Source of the DNA: Gimesia sp.
GTDB lineage: Bacteria > Planctomycetota > Planctomycetia > Planctomycetales > Planctomycetaceae
Length of the DNA: 64,000 bases
NCBI RefSeq assembly: GCF_040219335.1
Contig: NZ_JAVJSQ010000006.1
Location: 1 to 64,000 of the forward strand
Direction: 5' to 3'
Below, in pieces: positions 18,360 through 25,294 of this stretch. Numbering within the stretch: position 1 is the first letter of the stretch; each line of letters starts with the position of its first letter. The notes beneath the pieces are model-generated. The model saw only the letters and a program-made list of their open reading frames with translations, was not told the DNA's origin and did not search any database. Position numbers and translations under genes: made by a program.

Positions 18360-19541
18360 TCAGGGAGTACCGCCGATCGGCAGAAACTGAATACAGACCG
18401 GCTTGGGAACGTCGATTTCATATCCCGTCGGTTCCAGCACTCCCGTTTTCTGATTGATCTTGAATACGACGACGTTATTTGAATCCTGGTTCGCGGCCAG
18501 CAGGAATTTCCCACTCGGGTCGATGTTGAAATTCCGCGGAATCGCACCGCCGGTCGGCTGATAACCCAGGGAAGTCAGTTCGCCCGTTTTCTGATCGATC
18601 CGGTACATGGCAATCGTATTCGGGCCCCGGTTGGATCCATACAGGAATTTCCCGGAGGGATGCACCAGAACCTGCGCTGTGGAATTCCCTTTCCGCTTCG
18701 TTCCTTCAGGAACGGTGGAGATGTTCTGCCGAATCTCAAAGACGCCCGTCTTTTGATTGTAGTTCATGGCGGTCACGGTCAGGTTCAGCTCGTTAATCAC
18801 ATAACCCCATTTCCCGCTCGGATGAAAGGCAAAGTGTCGGGGACCGGCTCCGGGAGCCATTTTGATTCCCGGTATCGCGTTCGGAGTCAGGCTCCCGTCT
18901 TCTGCAGAGAAATCGTAGACGCGCAGTTCGTCAATGCCCAGATCGGCGACCACCGCATGGCGGTTCTTCGGATCCAGATTAATCGAATGCGCGTGCGGTG
19001 CTTTCTGACGTGCCGGATTCACACTGGAACCGGTATGCTGCACAAAAGCAGAACTGGGGCCGAGGGAACCATCTTTGTGAATCGGCAGCGTGCAGATATT
19101 GCCGCCGGAATAGTTGGCCACGAGCACGAACTTACCAGTCGCATCCACCACCAGATGACAGGGAGAGCCTCCCCGGGAAGAATGCTGGTTGAGAAACGTC
19201 AGCTTGCCACTGTCTGAAGCAATCGAATACGCGCTGACGGCACCCGCTTTCTGGCCTTCAAAATCACTGATTTCATTAACGGCGTACAGATATCGCTGAT
19301 TCGGAGAAATCGCCAGAAACGAGGGATTCACGCTGTTTTCCGTAACATCCACATGCGTCAGCTTGCCCGTCTTGCCGTCCAGCAGCAACTGGTAGATCCC
19401 CTTGCTGTCGCTGCCGCGGGTATAGGTCCCCACATAAATCCGATATTGCTCAGCCCCGGATGCGGATTGCGTCAGGAGCGTGGAGCAGACAGCTCCGGAA
19501 AAGAGAGCGAAGCACAGGAAATATTGGGTCGGCGCGAGCAT
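18360..19541 (-). CDS. Secreted lactonase / 6-phosphogluconolactonase-type beta-propeller
   Basis: A seven-bladed propeller of the bacterial Pgl/YbhE (lactonase) family. After a signal peptide (about residues 8-30) the sequence shows the typical opening YRIYVGTYT and repeated blade motifs of the form PSGKFLYxxN or PSGKWGYVIN, with the conserved segment APHAHSINLDPKNRHAVVADLG. The secreted location argues against a cytosolic pentose-phosphate enzyme and for a lactonase or binding role in the periplasm. Start set at ATG 19541, where AGGAT lies 7 nt upstream and the signal peptide begins; the open frame runs 20 codons further. Confidence 0.88.
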   Translation of the reverse strand: MLAPTQYFLCFALFSGAVCSTLLTQSASGAEQYRIYVGTYTRGSDSKGIYQLLLDGKTGKLTHVDVTENSVNPSFLAISPNQRYLYAVNEISDFEGQKAGAVSAYSIASDSGKLTFLNQHSSRGGSPCHLVVDATGKFVLVANYSGGNICTLPIHKDGSLGPSSAFVQHTGSSVNPARQKAPHAHSINLDPKNRHAVVADLGIDELRVYDFSAEDGSLTPNAIPGIKMAPGAGPRHFAFHPSGKWGYVINELNLTVTAMNYNQKTGVFEIRQNISTVPEGTKRKGNSTAQVLVHPSGKFLYGSNRGPNTIAMYRIDQKTGELTSLGYQPTGGAIPRNFNIDPSGKFLLAANQDSNNVVVFKINQKTGVLEPTGYEIDVPKPVCIQFLPIGGTP

Positions 19542-19724
19542 GGGCAATCCTATCTGAAATCTCAGGACAACAGGGCGGGGGACGGGCAGTCCATCCCTCA
19601 CCGGGCTTTGAATTTATTTGACTCGAATCAACGGCGGAACGCAAGCCTCTGTTTCGGCGGGGATCTGAAATACCGGGGGCGTCAATCCTGTGATTCGCGA
19701 ACCGAAATGATTATACTTTGAGGC

Positions 19725-21068
19725 ATGTTGAAACGGATTACACTACATAACTTTATGAGCCACGCGTTTACCGAGATTGAGCTGTCGCCCGGACTCACCG
19801 TGCTGACGGGACCCAATAACTGCGGTAAGTCGGCGTTCGTCTCTGCCCTGCAGGTGCTGGCGGAAAATACTTCGGGCGATTATATGGTCAGGCACGGCGC
19901 CAAAGAGTGCCGCGTGATCGTGGAAACCGACGACGGCCACGTCATCGAATGGAAACGCAAAAAGAAGGTCGTCAGTTATACGATTGACGGGCAGGATTTC
20001 CATCGCCTCAGAAACAGTGTCCCCGATATCCTCCCGGAAGTATTAAGACTGGCAAAAGTCAAGTCGGGGGACAGCGATGAATTCGATGTCCATTTCGGCG
20101 AGCAGAAATCGCCCATCTTTCTGTTGGGCGATCGGGGCAGTCGGGCCGCCCGCTTCTTTGCCTCCTCCTCGGATGCCTCGGTGCTGATCGAAATGCAGAA
20201 GCGGCACCGCAGTAAAGTCAAAGTCGCTCAGCAGGACTATCAGCGACAACAGACTGAGCTGAAACAGAACGAGGCCACTCTGAAACTGCTGGAGCCCGTT
20301 CCCGATCTGGAATCCGAACTGGAGACCCTCGAAACACAATTTCAGAGACTGCAGGCCGAAACGCAGCAGATCCAGCAGCTGGAAACATTGATTTCGGAAC
20401 TCACGAAAGCAGAAACCAGTGTCGCCCTCTGTTCCCGCCGGGTTGCCTGTCTTCAGGAATTACCCGGACCGCTGGAGCAGGAACCGGAACGCCCCCTCGA
20501 AGCACTGGTTCAACGCTGGCAGACGATTCAAAGCGGGTTGCAGCGATCACAGACTACTGTCTCCGCTTTGCAGACATTAAGCGATCCCCCTGCGCTGCAA
20601 AATGAATCGGCGCTCGCTGCTCTGATCAGGGATTATCAGCTACAGGATCGCATTTGCCAGCAGTCACAGGCGACACAGAATTGCCTGGAACCGCTGGATG
20701 AACCTCCCCAGCTGACCGATCCGGAAAGTCTGGAGAAGCTGATCGCGAGACTGACGGCCGCGGAAGCCCGCATGCAGCGGGATCAAAAAGAAGCTGAAAT
20801 CCTCGCAGAATGCGTTTCCCCACCGCAACTGGTCGATGGTGCGAAACTCGCACAGTTCTGTCAGCAGTGGACTGCCGCGGAGACACAGCTTCTGGAGCGG
20901 AAGCAGAGACACGCTGAAGTCGAAGCCGAATACGAACAGGCACGCGTCGAACTGCTGCACTGGGTGGAAGAGAATCCCACCTGCCCCACGTGTGGCGGAG
21001 AGCTGGAGCCGGATCGCTTCATTCAGTCAGCCGAAACCGGATTGAAGGGGCACACACATGACGCCTGA
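19725..21068 (+). CDS. Rad50/SbcC-like ATPase, N-terminal half (Walker A and zinc-hook-like CxxC)
   Basis: Encodes 447 residues. The opening MLKRITLHNFMSH and the Walker A loop GPNNCGKS (residues 29-36) are those of Rad50/SbcC/RecF-type ATPases; the segment up to about 150 forms the N-terminal ATPase lobe. Residues 165-415 are almost entirely heptad-like, Gln/Glu/Leu-rich coiled coil. Near the end is CPTCGGELE (Cys 420 and 423), the pattern of a Rad50 zinc hook, after which the protein stops. The returning coiled-coil arm, signature motif and Walker B are all missing here but occur in the gene at 22324. The stop overlaps the next gene by 11 nt. I read it as half of a split Rad50 acting with the adjacent nuclease in DNA end processing. 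Confidence 0.85.
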   Translation: MLKRITLHNFMSHAFTEIELSPGLTVLTGPNNCGKSAFVSALQVLAENTSGDYMVRHGAKECRVIVETDDGHVIEWKRKKKVVSYTIDGQDFHRLRNSVPDILPEVLRLAKVKSGDSDEFDVHFGEQKSPIFLLGDRGSRAARFFASSSDASVLIEMQKRHRSKVKVAQQDYQRQQTELKQNEATLKLLEPVPDLESELETLETQFQRLQAETQQIQQLETLISELTKAETSVALCSRRVACLQELPGPLEQEPERPLEALVQRWQTIQSGLQRSQTTVSALQTLSDPPALQNESALAALIRDYQLQDRICQQSQATQNCLEPLDEPPQLTDPESLEKLIARLTAAEARMQRDQKEAEILAECVSPPQLVDGAKLAQFCQQWTAAETQLLERKQRHAEVEAEYEQARVELLHWVEENPTCPTCGGELEPDRFIQSAETGLKGHTHDA

Positions 21069-22005
21069 AGAATATCAAGGTGTGCTGCTGATTGGTGATC
21101 CCCACGTGGAAGGACGGGTTCCCGGCTTTCGCAGAGACGATTATCCCAACGTCGTGCTGGAGAAGCTCAAATGGTGTCTGCAGACGGCGCGAGAGCAAAG
21201 CCTGCTACCGGTGATCCTGGGGGACCTGTTTCATGTGCCCCGCGACAATCAGAACTGGCTGCTATGTGAACTGCTGACCTTATTCGAAACACCCGTGTAC
21301 GGCATCTACGGCAATCATGACTGCCGTGAAAACCAGTTGAACGAACACGACACGCTCAGCATCCTGATCCAGGCAGGCCGCTATCGTCTACTCTCAACCG
21401 AAAATCCCTGGCGAGGCACCATGGCAGGTCGTCCGGTGATTGTGGGAGGCACTTCCTGGGGACACAAACTTCCCAAGGCAGACGCCTTTGAGCACGAAAC
21501 CGATTCGCCGCTGATCATCTGGGTGACCCACCACGATCTGCTCGTCCCCGGCTACGAAGAACAGGGGCACCTGCGTCCCTATGAAATTACTGGCGTGGAA
21601 TATGTCGTTAACGGCCATATCCATCGTCGGCTCGAAGATGTACAGAAAGGGCAGACGACCTGGGTGACCCCGGGAAATATCATCCGGCGTTCGCGCAGCG
21701 ATGCGACCCGGGCGCATATTCCTTCTGTCCTGAAACTCGAGGCGACCGCAGACGGCTGGCGCCGCTCGCAGGTGGAAATCCCCCACGCCGCCTTTGATGA
21801 AGTCTTTCATCCGGAAATGGAAGACGAAACCGAGGAAGGCGTGCCGTCCGCTTTTATTTCGGGGCTGGCCGAATTACAGTCTCGGAGAACGGATACGGGA
21901 GCAGGACTGAAACTGTTCCTGGAAAAAAATCTGCCGCAGTTTGAAACGACCGTGGCAGCAGAAATACAGAAATTAGCAGATGAGGTTTCCCGCGATGACG
22001 AATGA
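21058..22005 (+). CDS. Mre11/SbcD-like metallophosphoesterase
   Basis: A calcineurin-type nuclease of 315 residues. All metal-binding motifs are present: GDPH (residues 13-16), GDLFH (55-59), GNHD (85-88), THHD (157-160) and GHIH (186-189). This set and the order match Mre11/SbcD. A shorter C-terminal part (about 230-315) is acidic and helical and may contact the ATPase coiled coil. The gene overlaps its upstream neighbour by 11 nt and its downstream neighbour by 11 nt, so the four genes from 19725 to 23025 are surely one operon. Predicted to cut DNA ends or hairpins together with the split ATPase. Confidence 0.9.
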   Translation: MTPEEYQGVLLIGDPHVEGRVPGFRRDDYPNVVLEKLKWCLQTAREQSLLPVILGDLFHVPRDNQNWLLCELLTLFETPVYGIYGNHDCRENQLNEHDTLSILIQAGRYRLLSTENPWRGTMAGRPVIVGGTSWGHKLPKADAFEHETDSPLIIWVTHHDLLVPGYEEQGHLRPYEITGVEYVVNGHIHRRLEDVQKGQTTWVTPGNIIRRSRSDATRAHIPSVLKLEATADGWRRSQVEIPHAAFDEVFHPEMEDETEEGVPSAFISGLAELQSRRTDTGAGLKLFLEKNLPQFETTVAAEIQKLADEVSRDDE

Positions 22006-22300
22006 CCAGCAGGGAGCAGTTCCCGATATCGAAGCTTTGACGGAACAGTTTCAGAAACTGAATAAACGCAAAATTGAATCCGAACGCGACCTGGTGAATG
22101 CCGAGCAGAATCTGAACGAGCTCAAGCAACAGGCGCAGGAAGAGTACGGTACCGATCAGTTGGAAGAGCTGAAGGCAAAGCTGCAGCAGATCAAGGATGA
22201 GAATGCCCGTAAGCGGGCCGAGTATCATCAGAATCTCGCGAAGATCGAAACCGAACTCTCCAAAATTGAAACCGCACATCAGTCAGCAGACGCTTCCTGA
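21995..22300 (+). CDS. Small coiled-coil protein in the split Rad50 operon
   Basis: About 101 residues, nearly all helical with heptad spacing of Leu, Ile and Ala among Glu, Lys and Gln. One YGTDQLEEL break divides two helical arms. It could supply part of the coiled-coil arm that is missing from the split ATPase halves, or bridge them. No homologue named from memory. ATG 21995 is preferred over the upstream ATG at 21980 because GAGG lies 9 nt before it; it then overlaps the nuclease gene by 11 nt. Present between the nuclease gene and the C-terminal ATPase gene, on the same strand. Confidence 0.75.
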   Translation: MTNDQQGAVPDIEALTEQFQKLNKRKIESERDLVNAEQNLNELKQQAQEEYGTDQLEELKAKLQQIKDENARKRAEYHQNLAKIETELSKIETAHQSADAS

Positions 22301-22323
22301 ACCGGCCGAATGGAAAGTGAGCC

Positions 22324-23025
22324 ATGCAGAGCGACATGACTTCTCAATCTGATTCCGAGACCGAGCCCGGGGAACTGCGGTCTCCCTTGAGCCTGCAGCG
22401 CCGCTGCTGGGAACTCTCCGCGGTGCGCAAACAGAAAGAGAAAGACCAGGCCCAGCTCAAACAACAATTGCAGGAAACGGAACAGTACCTGGGGATCTCC
22501 GAGCAGGTCACCGAAGCCCTGGAGACCTTAAGCGGTCAGCTGTTCGAGCAGGAACTGCAGATGATTCAGGAGAAGCTGACGATCGCCCTCCAGGAAGTTC
22601 TGGAACAGCCACTCAAACTCAAGGCAGTCGCTGAATGGAAACGCAACGCCGCCACGGTCGAATTTCAGATCGAACGGGAAGGCAATACGGAAGACATCAT
22701 GCGGGGGCAGGGGGGCTCGGTGGCCAACATCCTCTCGGTCGGCCTGCGGATGTTTGCGCTCATGACGCTGGATGAAACAGAACACCGACGCGTACTGGTA
22801 CTGGACGAACAGGATTGCTGGCTGCGGCCCGATCTGGTACCACGGTTAGTGAAAATTATTCATGAGGCGGGGCAGGCACTCGGCTTCCAGATTATCATGA
22901 TCAGTCACCACGATCCGGTTATGTTTGAACGTTATGCCGACACCATTTTCCAGTTCACCCCCTCTCCCGAAGGAGTAAAGGTAGAACGCGTGGAAACGGA
23001 TCGGCAGCAACATGAATCAACCTGA
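22324..23025 (+). CDS. Rad50/SbcC-like ATPase, C-terminal half (signature, Walker B, H-loop)
   Basis: Encodes 233 residues. The first 100 residues are helical and coiled-coil-like. Then come the motifs absent from the gene at 19725: a signature-like segment GQGGSVANILSVGLRMF (residues 128-144; in the place of the usual LSGGQ/E motif but not identical to it), Walker B RVLVLDEQD (156-164) with the catalytic glutamate, and an ISHH H-loop (193-196). It has no Walker A, so it cannot form an ATP site without a partner. This is the reciprocal of the 19725 product. It follows the coiled-coil gene by 23 nt. ATGs at 22324 and 22336 are both possible starts. Confidence 0.85.
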   Translation: MQSDMTSQSDSETEPGELRSPLSLQRRCWELSAVRKQKEKDQAQLKQQLQETEQYLGISEQVTEALETLSGQLFEQELQMIQEKLTIALQEVLEQPLKLKAVAEWKRNAATVEFQIEREGNTEDIMRGQGGSVANILSVGLRMFALMTLDETEHRRVLVLDEQDCWLRPDLVPRLVKIIHEAGQALGFQIIMISHHDPVMFERYADTIFQFTPSPEGVKVERVETDRQQHEST

Positions 23026-23063
23026 ACCGAAGTCGAGACACCATTGAAGGACCAGACCCACTG

Positions 23064-24452
23064 ATGACATCGCCAACATATAAGACTGCTCCTGTCCCTA
23101 CCAAAAAAATGCCGACCGGTATTCCCTACATTGTCGGTAACGAAGCAGCCGAACGATTTAGTTATTACGGCATGCGGGGCATTCTCGTGGTTTTCATGAC
23201 GCAGTACATGCTGAATTCACAAGGCATGGAAGATCACATGAGCGACCAGCAGGCGAGTACTTATTTCCATCTGTTCGTGGCCGCCTGTTATTTCTTTCCG
23301 CTGCTGGGCTCTCTTATTTCTGATATCTTCTGGGGAAAATATCGCACGATTCTCGTCCTCTCGGTTGTTTACTGCTTTGGCCATCTTGCCCTGGCCATCG
23401 ATGAAACGCGCACGGGACTGCTGCTCGGCTTAACCTTAATTGCTATTGGAGCCGGGGGGATTAAACCCTGTGTCTCCGCACATGTCGGCGACCAGTTTGG
23501 CAGCAAAAATCAGTATCTGCTCAGTCGGGTCTTCGGCTGGTTTTACCTGTCGATCAACATGGGAGCGTTCATTTCCTCCCTGCTGATTCCGGTCATTCTG
23601 GAAGAGTATGGACCTCATTATGCATTTGGTCTGCCCGGGGTACTGATGCTGATTGCCACCATTCTGTTCTGGCTGGGACGCAACGAATTCGTACATATCC
23701 CCGCTTCCGGCTGGGAGAAGTTCCGCGCCGAAACCTTCAGTCGGGAAGGTATGCAGGCACTGCTCAATCTCTGTGTATTATTCTATGTCTTTCTACCCGT
23801 CTTCTGGTCACTCTTCGATCAGACAGGTTCCTCCTGGGTACTTCAGGGGCAAAGAATGAATTTAAAAGTCGGTGATCATGTTCTGAATCCAGCACAAATG
23901 CAGGCACTCAACCCGCTGTTTATTTTACTGCTGGTACCAATTTTCACTTATGTGATTTATCCTTTGATCGAAAAGGTCTTCCCTTTAACCCCCTTGCGGA
24001 AAATCTCCATCGGCTTCTTCGTGGCGTCAGCCTCGTTCGCCATCAGTGCCGTGCTTGAGTCGTGGATTACTCATTCCCCTGAGAACCCGCCGCACATTTT
24101 ATGGCAGACACTTCCCTACCTGGTGTTAACGTCTGCGGAAGTCATGGTCTCGATCACCTGCCTGGAGTTCTCTTACACCCAGGCACCCAAATCAATGAAA
24201 TCGTTCATCATGTCCCTGTTCTGGCTGGCTGTTACCGTCGGGAATCTGCTGACCGCGGGGGTGAATAAGGTCATCATGATTGACGAAAAGAGTTCCCATC
24301 TGGAAGGTGCCGACTACTTCTGGTTCTTTTCCGGACTGATGCTCGTAGCCGCCGTGCTGTTCGTATTTGTCGCGCAACGCTATAAAGGGAAAACGTATAT
24401 TCAGGATGACGCCGTAGATCAGGCGCAGGCTGAGGAAGAGGGGATTCATTGA
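23064..24452 (+). CDS. POT/PTR2-family proton-dependent oligopeptide transporter
   Basis: A 462-residue MFS transporter of the POT family, importing di- or tripeptides with protons. The ExxERF motif (E27, E30, R31, F32) followed by SYYGMRG in helix 1 and the FYLSINMGA PTR2 signature in helix 5 are diagnostic. About 12-14 hydrophobic segments span the length. Some bacterial POT proteins transport other solutes, so the substrate is inferred. It starts 38 nt after the split ATPase operon on the same strand and may be read through from it, though there is no functional reason to link them. Confidence 0.9.
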   Translation: MTSPTYKTAPVPTKKMPTGIPYIVGNEAAERFSYYGMRGILVVFMTQYMLNSQGMEDHMSDQQASTYFHLFVAACYFFPLLGSLISDIFWGKYRTILVLSVVYCFGHLALAIDETRTGLLLGLTLIAIGAGGIKPCVSAHVGDQFGSKNQYLLSRVFGWFYLSINMGAFISSLLIPVILEEYGPHYAFGLPGVLMLIATILFWLGRNEFVHIPASGWEKFRAETFSREGMQALLNLCVLFYVFLPVFWSLFDQTGSSWVLQGQRMNLKVGDHVLNPAQMQALNPLFILLLVPIFTYVIYPLIEKVFPLTPLRKISIGFFVASASFAISAVLESWITHSPENPPHILWQTLPYLVLTSAEVMVSITCLEFSYTQAPKSMKSFIMSLFWLAVTVGNLLTAGVNKVIMIDEKSSHLEGADYFWFFSGLMLVAAVLFVFVAQRYKGKTYIQDDAVDQAQAEEEGIH

Positions 24453-24499
24453 TCTCTGTGCGAAACTTCAGCAGATCGCTTTTCTTTATGAGCCATTCT

Positions 24500-24517
24500 G
24501 CATATGATTTGCATATG
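24500..24517. promoter_or_regulatory. Tandem GCATATG sites, possible operator
   Basis: GCATATG occurs twice with an 11-bp period (24500-24506 and 24511-24517), about one helical turn. It lies about 70 nt upstream of the His-rich lipoprotein start. CATATG is itself palindromic. A transcription factor binding two adjacent sites is possible; no factor can be named. Confidence 0.3.
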
Positions 24518-24585
24518 TAATTGGCAGGGCGAATTGAAATCGCTATCAAAACACTTTGTTTCATATAATTCGGGAAGGAATGAAA

Positions 24586-25212
24586 ATGCGGATTAATAAT
24601 TTATTGGCTGTCGTCTGTTGCAGCGGGGCGCTCGCCCTGTTTACCAGTTGTGCCGGACAGGATGAAACCCGTACATTCGATGAAAAAGACTCTCAGGCTT
24701 CCGCGGAAGCAGAACATGACCATGGGCACGATCACGCCCATGGCCCCAACGGCGGTCATCTGCTGGAAGTGGGTGAAGAACAGTATCACGTGGAAGTTGT
24801 CTTTGATGGCGATAAACGCACGCTGACCGCGTTCATTTTGGGGCCGGATGCGAAAGCTGCTGTTCCAATCGCTGCAGAGTCCATCGACTTTGATATGGAA
24901 GTTGGCGACAAAGAACACGAAATTCCGCTGGCTGCCAAGCCTCTGGAAGGGGAAAAGGACGGCAAGTCCTCCCGTTTCGTAGCCGAAGGCAAAGCCATTC
25001 CGGAATCGATCAAAAAAGAATCCGATCTGAATGGGCACTTCCACCTGGATATCGGCGAAAATCATTTTCATGTTGACCTGAAGCACGATGGTCACGGCCA
25101 TGAACATGGCGATCATGATCACGATCATGCACATGAAAAAGAGCCGAAGAAAGAGGAAGCCAAAAAAGAAGAACCGAAAAAGACTGAAGACAAACCAGCT
25201 GACAAAGAATAG
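24586..25212 (+). CDS. His/Asp-rich lipoprotein, probable metal binding
   Basis: A lipoprotein of about 208 residues: signal peptide with lipobox FTSC, the cysteine at about residue 22. Two histidine-rich clusters follow, one near residues 44-60 (alternating H, D, G) and one near 165-185, both of the HDH/HGHD type that bind Zn, Ni or Cu. Between them is a compact domain with alternating hydrophobic strands, and the C-terminus is a Lys/Glu/Pro-rich tail. Likely anchored to a membrane facing the periplasm and acting as a metal chaperone or buffer. ATG 24586 is preferred because AGGA lies 6 nt before it; ATG 24580 abuts the site. Confidence 0.8.
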   Translation: MRINNLLAVVCCSGALALFTSCAGQDETRTFDEKDSQASAEAEHDHGHDHAHGPNGGHLLEVGEEQYHVEVVFDGDKRTLTAFILGPDAKAAVPIAAESIDFDMEVGDKEHEIPLAAKPLEGEKDGKSSRFVAEGKAIPESIKKESDLNGHFHLDIGENHFHVDLKHDGHGHEHGDHDHDHAHEKEPKKEEAKKEEPKKTEDKPADKE

Positions 25213-25231
25213 TCGCAGTCTTTGAATCGAT

Positions 25232-25270
25232 AAAAAAACGCCCCTGGAATTTAATCCCGGGGCGTTTTTT
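25232..25270. terminator. Bidirectional terminator
   Basis: AAAAAACGCCCC pairs with GGGGCGTTTTTT around a central AT-rich loop. Both arms carry the A/T run, so it can stop transcripts from the lipoprotein gene (plus) and from the GAF-HlyD gene (minus), which converge here. Confidence 0.9.
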
Positions 25271-25294
25271 GTTTTCAGTATTGTCGATCGGCTG

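Noticed and set aside
19725..23025. Split ATPase as a pseudogene of a single SbcC gene
   Set aside because: Each half starts with its own ATG, ends with a proper stop, overlaps neighbours in an orderly way, and an intact nuclease gene sits between them, so decay by frame-shift is unlikely.
24586..25212. His-rich protein as a ZIP or CDF metal transporter
   Set aside because: There is a lipobox and a single soluble domain but no membrane helices after the signal.
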